A stretch of DNA of 64,000 nt from Paraglaciecola psychrophila 170. GTDB lineage: Bacteria > Pseudomonadota > Gammaproteobacteria > Enterobacterales > Alteromonadaceae. The stretch is taken from assembly GCF_000347635.1 (NCBI RefSeq), contig NC_020514.1, forward strand, positions 2,170,001-2,234,000, read 5' to 3'. The notes beneath the pieces are model-generated. The model ran no database searches. It had not been told where the DNA came from and saw only the letters and a list, made by a program, of their open reading frames with translations. The first letter of the stretch is position 1. Each line of letters opens with the position of its first letter. The translations under genes and the position numbers were made by a program. This document shows positions 57,606 to 64,000 of this stretch, piece after piece.

Positions 57606-58001
57606 GTTGTTGTCTAGTGACATAATAAATTTGGTAGGTAGCTCAGAGTCTAACTTTGTTAGTTTTTTATAAGAGCCGATGCAAGTTTTTATTATTTTTA
57701 CATTGCTTAACAGCTTCTCATGTGATTCACGAAAGTGGCTGAATTCTGGATCAGATACCGTTCGAATGTATGTTTTTAGCCCTTATCTTTCTAGAATAAC
57801 GCTAATAAACCCTTCTGACTCAAATTTATTAATGGTTACTCTGAGGGGGCTTATTGCAAGATTCAACAGTGTTGAAATTTCACTTTGAGTATTGGTATTC
57901 CCTTTTATAATTTGAACTGAAAGAATTCTTTCTTTGAAAATGTTACAGGCAAAATCACTTAATTTAGGCTTCAACCCAGCTTCCATTTCTATAGTAGTCA
58001 T
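57606..58001 (-). pseudogene. Truncated copy of the GntR regulator
   Basis: The start MTTIEMEAGLKPKLSDFACN and the helix-turn-helix TQSEISTLLNLAISPLRVTI match the GntR protein at 50190-50876. After FISVIL the copy has lost 71 bases present in the parent gene: GAATAAC occurs at both edges there (50598-50604 and 50669-50675) and once here, so the loss came from recombination between short direct repeats and shifts the frame. The copy fades out near 57606, about the middle of the FCD domain. Its upstream DNA also matches that of the parent up to the start of the TonB receptor. Confidence 0.85.
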
Positions 58002-58151
58002 ACCAATTCCTTAAATCGAAATAGCACAAATCTTTTGATTTCGTATATTTAAATTACGGAAGGCACATATTGGCCTTATTAGTAATAATAGCTACATATT
58101 AAGCGTTTAAGATATCAAAAATCAGGATTTTAATTTTATAGATGATAATTG

Positions 58152-58178
58152 AAATATCAATTGACTTGATTGATATTT
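58152..58178. promoter_or_regulatory. GntR operator-like palindrome before TonB receptor 3
   Basis: AAATATCAAT (58152-58161) and ATTGATATTT (58169-58178) with a 7-base spacer, identical in arms and spacing to 51025-51051. The surrounding ~200 bases (58002-58210) also resemble 50877-51085. The receptor is therefore probably under the GntR protein at 50190. Confidence 0.65.
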
Positions 58179-58252
58179 TATTAGATAGTGTTTAACGAAG
58201 TTATAAAATGCAGTTGAAATTTGATAAACTAGAACAATATGGGGATATGCAA

Positions 58253-61027
58253 ATGAAAATTAATAAAATAACTAAAACGATTAATAAAACTTTTACGGTT
58301 TTACCTGTTCTACTCTGTGGAGGCTTGTTGATTGAAGTTCAAGCAGTAGAGACTTTTGAAAACGTAGAGGCAGAATACCAAGCACAAAAAGTTACAAGCA
58401 ATGAAGTTGAAATAATCAATGTTACTGGGATAAGAGGAAGTCTCTATAACGCTTCGGCGATAAAGCGTCGTTCAGCAACGGTTGTTGATGTGGTTACTGC
58501 TGAAGATTTGGGGCAATTCAGCGACGACAGTATCGCGGAAACCATACAACGTATCCCTGGTGTTCAAGTAGAGAGAAACTCTAACGGCATTGAAGGTGAC
58601 CGTGTGTCAATCCGTGGTCTAGGCTCAAATTTTGTGACAACGAGCATAAATGGCCGTACACCTTTATCATTCGGTACAGAAGGCAAAGCGAATTTTAACC
58701 AATTTAATCTGAATGTGCTGCCAACAGAAATTGCTTCAGAAATCACTATCACTAAAACACCATCGGCAGAAATGATTGAATCTGGTATTGGTGGATCGCT
58801 TGAGGTTAAAACACTCAATGTTTTTTCGATCGACTTTAAAGGACATGCTAACTATACAGGTGTGTTAAATGTTGAAGGCGATCATACTACTCTAAATGGT
58901 GATACGGATCTAAGCACCAGTGGTGTCTTTGCATTCAAGAACGATGATGAAACATTTGGCGCCTACGCTTCGTTCTTTCAAACAGATTCATCATTGGCGG
59001 TAGATGAAATGATCGGTAGCCGATTTGTACGGCGCGATGTTAATTTTGATACCACAGGTGATGGCTTAGCCGACACTGTCGAGCAGGATATTTACACCCA
59101 ATCGAATATTTCAGGAACCGCCATTCGAGGTGAAATCGAGCGTAGTGCTTTAGCTTTGGGAATACAATGGCAACCCCTTGAACAATTATCAGTAAAAGCT
59201 GAATATTTGAATTCAAAGTTTGACTCATACTCAGAGCGCGATAATTTCGAAGTGCGTTTTGACTATACTGGTGTTTTTCAGGCGGACGGCACAGGACCCG
59301 ATGGCGCCACCATAAGTAATGGTCAAGTAGATTCTATCAATGGTTCAAGAATAATTGGAGGCAAAGGTGTATCAATTGGGGGTCAACAGTTTCTGTTCGA
59401 CAATTTAGCTGACCAGTCAAACGCAGGACTTAACCTTGTTTGGACAGATGAACGTTGGTCCGCCTCTGTCGATATATCTGCTTCAGAGATGGACTTTTTT
59501 CAAGACATTGAATTCCCAATTTTTAACGTTGCTGAATCCGACATTGATCAGTCTGCGTTTCGATTTGACGCCTTTGGGGACGTTCCGATATTTACATTTG
59601 GCGACGATTTACCAACGCCGCCCTACACTGGCATATTCAGACGTTTCTTTGACACAGAAAGTGATCAACAAGCAATAAAAGCAGACTTTGAGTATTACCT
59701 TAATGACAACGTAAAGTTCAAAACGGGCATGCGCTCAACAAATATGGATCTAAAATTTACTGAGCGCAGCGGATTCTTTTTCAGAACTGAGGAAGAGTTG
59801 GCGGCTGTAAATGCTGCTATTCTAGCAGATGGTAGTGTTGGTGAAGATGTATTTCCTGACGAAACGGCTGGCGGCTTCAATAATAGTTTGGTTTCAAACT
59901 TTGACCTACTAAGAGATATTATTCCAGAAACATTGAGTGACCCATTGACAATAAACGACTCAACACTAATGGTTGCCGAAGAGGATACTCTCGCTCTATA
60001 TGTTCAGCTCGATGTCGATGGCGAAATTTTCGGAGGATTACCATATAGCAGCAATGTTGGACTTCGTTGGGTAGATACGTCTACAGAAATATCAGCTAAT
60101 GCGGGTGTTCGAGTAACTGATTTTAAAAACGATAATATCCTGAGTAGTGAATTTGTACCTGTCAGGAGCTCTAATACCTATTCAGAGCTACTTCCGAGCG
60201 TAAACATAAATTTGGAACTAAAGGATGACCTTCAACTTCGATTAGGTGTGTCCAAGGCGTTATCAAGACCTGAGTTAACACAATTAGCGCCAAGAGATAC
60301 TATTACCTTTATTGATTCTAATGATCCTCTGTACGATTCTGATGCAAACCCTACTGCCAATGCGGGCAATGCAGATCTGAAACCATTTACGGCATGGCAG
60401 TACGACGCCACACTTGAATATTACTACGCTGATAATGCTTCAGTGGTAGTGAGTGCCTTTTACAAAGACGTCTCAGACTTTATCTTGACGACTTCAACCT
60501 TTGACACAACATTACCTGGCCAAGGAGATCAGTTATTTGATGTAACACAACCAGTCAATGTTGATAATGGTCAAGTAACCGGTATGGAGCTTGCGGTGAA
60601 CCATGCATTTGAAACTTTTGAAGGATTTGGCGTTCAAGCGGCATATACTTTTATCGATAGTAACTTTGACGGAGATTATCAAGAGCTGGAACAGGGATTC
60701 CCAGGATCTTCAAAACATAGTTATAACGTGATGGGATACTACGAAGACGACGCCTTTAGTGTCCGATTCTCTTATACTTGGCGCGATAGTTACTTCCTAG
60801 CTCTAGGTGGTGGCAGTGACCGAGCGCTTTATCCTTCATCGCGCGAAGCACAACAGTCTCTGGATGCCAGTATGTCTTATACGTTTAGTGACCACTTCAG
60901 TGTTCGTTTATCTGGATCTAATTTAACAGATGAAAAACTTATTAATTACAGAGAAACAGAAGGTAACTTTCGTGATATCACCACACTGCCTCGACGGTTT
61001 ACGCTTGGAGTAACAGCTAAGTTTTAG
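58253..61027 (+). CDS. TonB-dependent receptor 3
   Basis: A 924-residue receptor, intact. The likely start is ATG 58253 (MKINKITKTINKTFTVLPV), giving a signal peptide ending near VQAVE; an ATG at 58208 is also open. The plug has VVTAEDLGQFSDDSIAETIQ, PGVQVERNSNG, EGDRVSIRGLGS and the barrel ends TLGVTAKF with the terminal phenylalanine needed for membrane insertion. It belongs to the same subfamily as the two fucose receptors but is clearly diverged. It imports an oligosaccharide, judged by context: GntR-controlled SSS, GH2 and a mutarotase beside it. Confidence 0.93.
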   Translation: MKINKITKTINKTFTVLPVLLCGGLLIEVQAVETFENVEAEYQAQKVTSNEVEIINVTGIRGSLYNASAIKRRSATVVDVVTAEDLGQFSDDSIAETIQRIPGVQVERNSNGIEGDRVSIRGLGSNFVTTSINGRTPLSFGTEGKANFNQFNLNVLPTEIASEITITKTPSAEMIESGIGGSLEVKTLNVFSIDFKGHANYTGVLNVEGDHTTLNGDTDLSTSGVFAFKNDDETFGAYASFFQTDSSLAVDEMIGSRFVRRDVNFDTTGDGLADTVEQDIYTQSNISGTAIRGEIERSALALGIQWQPLEQLSVKAEYLNSKFDSYSERDNFEVRFDYTGVFQADGTGPDGATISNGQVDSINGSRIIGGKGVSIGGQQFLFDNLADQSNAGLNLVWTDERWSASVDISASEMDFFQDIEFPIFNVAESDIDQSAFRFDAFGDVPIFTFGDDLPTPPYTGIFRRFFDTESDQQAIKADFEYYLNDNVKFKTGMRSTNMDLKFTERSGFFFRTEEELAAVNAAILADGSVGEDVFPDETAGGFNNSLVSNFDLLRDIIPETLSDPLTINDSTLMVAEEDTLALYVQLDVDGEIFGGLPYSSNVGLRWVDTSTEISANAGVRVTDFKNDNILSSEFVPVRSSNTYSELLPSVNINLELKDDLQLRLGVSKALSRPELTQLAPRDTITFIDSNDPLYDSDANPTANAGNADLKPFTAWQYDATLEYYYADNASVVVSAFYKDVSDFILTTSTFDTTLPGQGDQLFDVTQPVNVDNGQVTGMELAVNHAFETFEGFGVQAAYTFIDSNFDGDYQELEQGFPGSSKHSYNVMGYYEDDAFSVRFSYTWRDSYFLALGGGSDRALYPSSREAQQSLDASMSYTFSDHFSVRLSGSNLTDEKLINYRETEGNFRDITTLPRRFTLGVTAKF

Positions 61028-61221
61028 CGTATTGATAATACCGTTATTGACGTTGGGCTAATATGCAGTTAATAGAATGTAGCTGAATTTTTACTGTTAC
61101 TCAGTTTTTGATGAGGAGAGAACTTTTGGTCTCTTCTTATTCTTTAAAATATTGAGATAATATTTCAGGTTTTTAATCTATGGCTATTGGCCATATTAGC
61201 TTTACAAAAGGTGAATGAAGT

Positions 61222-61590
61222 ATGTCCCAAACACAACAATATTGTCTTATTTTGACTCTAAGAGACGATGCAGAGTTAATTCGGCAGTACGATGAATACC
61301 ACCAAGCTGGTAATGTCTGGCCAGAAGTGATCAAGAACATTTGTGAGTCAGGTATTCTTGATATGCAAATATATAGGCATGGGGAAATACTGGTTCTTTT
61401 GATTACAGCCTCAGAATTATTTAGTTTTGAAAATATGGCATTACGTGATCGCAATAACCCAAAGGTTGTTGAATGGGAGCAGCTTATGAACCGGTTTCAC
61501 GCAGTTGATGATATGACAACAACCCACAAAAAATGGAATGTTGCGAAGAATGTTTTTGACTTGAAGCAGCATCTGATTTCTAAAGGATAG
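61222..61590 (+). CDS. RhaM-like sugar mutarotase 3
   Basis: A 122-residue mutarotase of the L-rhamnose/L-fucose family. Conserved parts are IRQYDEYHQAGNVWPEVI, LDMQIYRHGEILVLLI and NPKVVEWEQLMNRFHAV. It differs from the two fucose-locus copies at many positions, so the sugar may differ. GGTGAATGAAGT precedes the ATG. It lies 195 bases after TonB receptor 3 and 177 bases before the second SSS carrier. Its presence suggests that the region 4 pathway also handles a deoxy sugar such as L-fucose or L-rhamnose, or a related pyranose. Confidence 0.9.
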   Translation: MSQTQQYCLILTLRDDAELIRQYDEYHQAGNVWPEVIKNICESGILDMQIYRHGEILVLLITASELFSFENMALRDRNNPKVVEWEQLMNRFHAVDDMTTTHKKWNVAKNVFDLKQHLISKG

Positions 61591-61766
61591 AAGTCTCAGT
61601 GTTATATTTGGTATTCGCGGTACTCTTTAAACAATGTTGTTAACCCTTAAAACTCCCGCTAATTTTTAGCGCACATTAATATTAAGTTCATTAAGTTTTT
61701 TACTTTGAGTCTTTAGTTCGGACGGAAGAATTTAATCAACTCAGTATTAGGTGTAGTAGGAATAAA

Positions 61767-64000
61767 ATGAAAACAGTCGAATTACTCCACACAATAGATT
61801 ATTACATAATCGGTATTTACGTATTTTTGCTAATGGCTATTGGTTTAATCGTTTCGATGAGGCAGGATAAAAATGCCAGTTTGTTTGTTGGCGATAAAAG
61901 TATTGGCTATAAAAGTATTGGCATGTCTATTTGGGGAACCAATATAGGTCCATCATTCTTGATAGCTAGCTTCGGCGCAGCTTATAGCTCAGGTATGATA
62001 ATTGCTAACTTTGAATGGTTTGCTTGTATCTTTCTTTTGTTGCTAGCCATGGTTTTTACCCCGTATTATTTAAGCTTAAATATCACCACAATCCCGCAAT
62101 TTATACAACGCAGATTTGGCGATACTATGTACCGTTTATTAACGGCATATTCATTATTGACGATTGTTATTATTTGGTTAGGTGGTGGTCTTTATGTTGG
62201 CGGACTACTGTTTTCTCAATTTACTGGTTGGGATTTGTGGGTATCGGTATTGTTGCTTCTTTTTGTCGCGACTAGTTTTACTATTGTCGGTGGCATAGCC
62301 GCTGTCATAGTGACTGACGCATTTCAAACCGTGTTAATGATTGTGGGTATGTCAGCGTTGACACTCATCGGTCTTTATGAAATTGGCGGCATCGATGGCT
62401 TAATGGCAAAAAACACCCCCTGAGTACTGGCGCTTAATTGATACCGAATCTGAAAGTGTTCCTTGGGTAGCATTCGTACTCGGTTATCCTATTATGGGGG
62501 TTTGGTTTTGGTGTACCGATCAAACCATTGTACAACGCGTTTTTGCCGCTAAGGATTTACCTACCGCGCAAAAAGGAGTGCTACTTGCAGGCTTCCTTAA
62601 AATATTACCGCCGTTTATATTTATCCTACCAGGCATTATCTTTTTTGCTTTACAGCCTGGGCTTGAGAACACTGACGGTGCATTTATTGCTATGGTCAGT
62701 GAATACATGCCTGTTGGCTTTAGAGGATTAATGGTTGCGGTATTAATGGCGGCGTTGATTAGCACCTTAGATTCAGGATTAAATTCTTTTAGTACTATAT
62801 TTACCCTTGATTTTTATCAGCCAGTATTTAAAAAAGGTAAAAAGTTATCGATTAAAGAAACCCGCATGGTTGGGCGTATTGTAACGTTAGCGGCGAGCTT
62901 TCTTGCCTTTTTTTGGGCAATAGCCATGGAGAATGTCGACACTAATTTATTTGAACTATTGCAGAGCTTAATTGCCTTTTTAGCGCCACCGTTAACGACA
63001 TTATTCCTCGTCGGATTATTTTGGCGCAGAGTTACCACAACGGCAGCTACTTATAGCTTTATTCTTAGTTGTATTACGTGTATTGCCGTTGGTATATGTA
63101 GTACAACCGGGCAAACCTTTGGACTTTTTCAGCAGTGGCCACACTTTTTAATGCTGTCATTTTTATTATTTGTTTTTTCATGTTCAGTAATGACAGTGCT
63201 TTCATTAATGACAGATCACTCTCCACAAGAAGAAATGCTACCTTCATATAAAGAACTCTCTGGCAGTGGCACTGAGGAAAGTCGCTCAATTTGGAAAGCT
63301 TGGTTATTACTTTCTGTCGTTATGGTTGTTTTATACGGGTGCTTTGAATATTTGGCGAGTAAACCGGTAACCAATAACAGTGTTGTCGTAACAGAAAAAT
63401 ATCAAGCTAAGCAAGCTGTAGTATCAGTTTATCGAGGCACTACACCATTATTTGATGGCAAAGTTGAAGATAATGAATATCAAGATGCCAGCAGAATCTC
63501 AAACATAGCAGCTTGGACAGCGCAATTTTCTCCCGTGGTAGATAAAAAAGATTTATCTGGCAGTGTATGGATAAAGCATGACGGTACTCATCTCTATTTT
63601 GCTTTTGATATTACCGATGATGTTATTTATGGCATTGAAACAGAGCGCTGGTTACCCAGTGAAAATCCTAAAGCGCATGAACTTACCAGATCCGGATTTC
63701 CTTGGTTTGGCGATGGTGTTGAAGTATTAATTAACGCCGAAAATCATTGGAGTGAAAAGGACGGTGAATCAAATAAAGGTAACAGTAAAAGTTGGCAAAT
63801 GGTGGCCAGTACGCATAAATCGAGATTAGGCGGTATTGGTGTCGCAGGATTATTAGAAGGTGAAGAGCGTTCAATGCTTTCTGCATGGAATACTTATCAA
63901 AAATGGATTATAAACAAAGACATGGAGGTCAAGGTACATATGAAAAGTGATGAACAAGGCTCTGGTTACACCATGGAGTGGCGAATTCGCCCTGAAGCAT
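61767..64000 (+). CDS. SSS symporter fused to a CBM9-like domain (frameshift, runs off the edge)
   Basis: The first frame (61767-62423) holds SSS helices 1-5 (GDKSIGYKSIGMSIWGTNIG, FIQRRFGDTMYRL). It ends at a C5 run near 62416-62420; one added C restores NTPPEYWRLIDTE and the frame then stays open to the window end. The second part has the remaining helices (CTDQTIVQRVFAAKD, AALISTLDSGLNSFSTIFTLD, LFWRR). A last helix (KAWLLLSVVMVVLYGCFEYL) leads into a soluble domain with FDGKVEDNEYQDA, VWIKHDGTHLYFAFDITDD and PWFGDGVEVLINAE. That is the pattern of family 9 carbohydrate-binding domains. The domain should face the periplasm. TAGGA lies before the ATG. The C-terminus is not in the window. Confidence 0.85.

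Noticed and set aside
1..64000. CRISPR array, rRNA or tRNA genes, prophage
   Set aside because: No regularly spaced identical repeats, no rRNA- or tRNA-like sequence and no phage structural genes were seen; tRNA absence was judged by eye only.

Overview
The window reads as chromosome of a marine gammaproteobacterium of the Alteromonadales type. The basis is low G+C, an Alteromonas-like set of stress genes, large TonB-dependent receptors and sodium-coupled sugar carriers. Taxonomy is inferred from gene content only. No rRNA, tRNA or CRISPR array was seen.

Region 1 (1-12.2 kb) holds stress and housekeeping genes: a universal stress protein, two broken GNAT acetyltransferases, a secreted cysteine-repeat protein, broken NhaA, frameshifted NhaC, a PsiE-family protein, a fasciclin remnant, a Dps ferritin and aconitase AcnA. 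Three diverged copies of one ~200-310 bp non-coding element lie upstream of the cysteine-repeat, PsiE and Dps genes.

Region 2 (12.3-39.5 kb) holds two related L-fucose loci. Locus 1 (13.1-24.8 kb) has a truncated lactate dehydrogenase next to an IS6 element, L-fuconate dehydratase, a dead IclR gene, a TonB receptor, a lipoprotein sulfatase, an intact IclR gene, a FucP-type symporter and a mutarotase. An IS3 element follows, next to a broken PhoX-like gene. Locus 2 (27.4-39.5 kb) has the full oxidative pathway on the minus strand: FAH-family diketo-acid hydrolase, SDR dehydrogenase, lactonase, aldo/keto reductase, FMN lactate dehydrogenase and L-fuconate dehydratase. On the plus strand it has a nonsense-mutated IclR gene, a TonB receptor, a FucP gene with an internal deletion and a mutarotase with an altered C-terminus. 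Together the loci supply one intact copy of most steps, from uptake to pyruvate plus lactate and then pyruvate. The sulfatase suggests sulfated fucans as the source. Five promoters in these loci carry 11-bp repeats at an exact 19-bp period, a good candidate operator.

Region 3 (39.6-43.6 kb) is a graveyard: an orphan HTH gene and IS91-like, IS110 and IS6 remnants.

Region 4 (43.7-64 kb) is a second sugar-polymer region: two GntR/FCD regulators, a collapsed minus-strand operon (58-aa ORF, GPH symporter, (alpha/alpha)-toroid glycosidase-like protein, beta-helix protein), an enolase-superfamily acid-sugar dehydratase, an SSS symporter, a cytoplasmic GH2 enzyme, a third TonB receptor, a third mutarotase and an SSS symporter fused to a CBM9-like domain that runs off the right edge. 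A GntR gene plus its promoter palindrome has been duplicated in front of the third TonB receptor.

Many genes carry a single frameshift, often in a homopolymer run, so some 'pseudogenes' may be sequence errors. Others have nonsense codons, deletions or IS truncations and look truly decayed.
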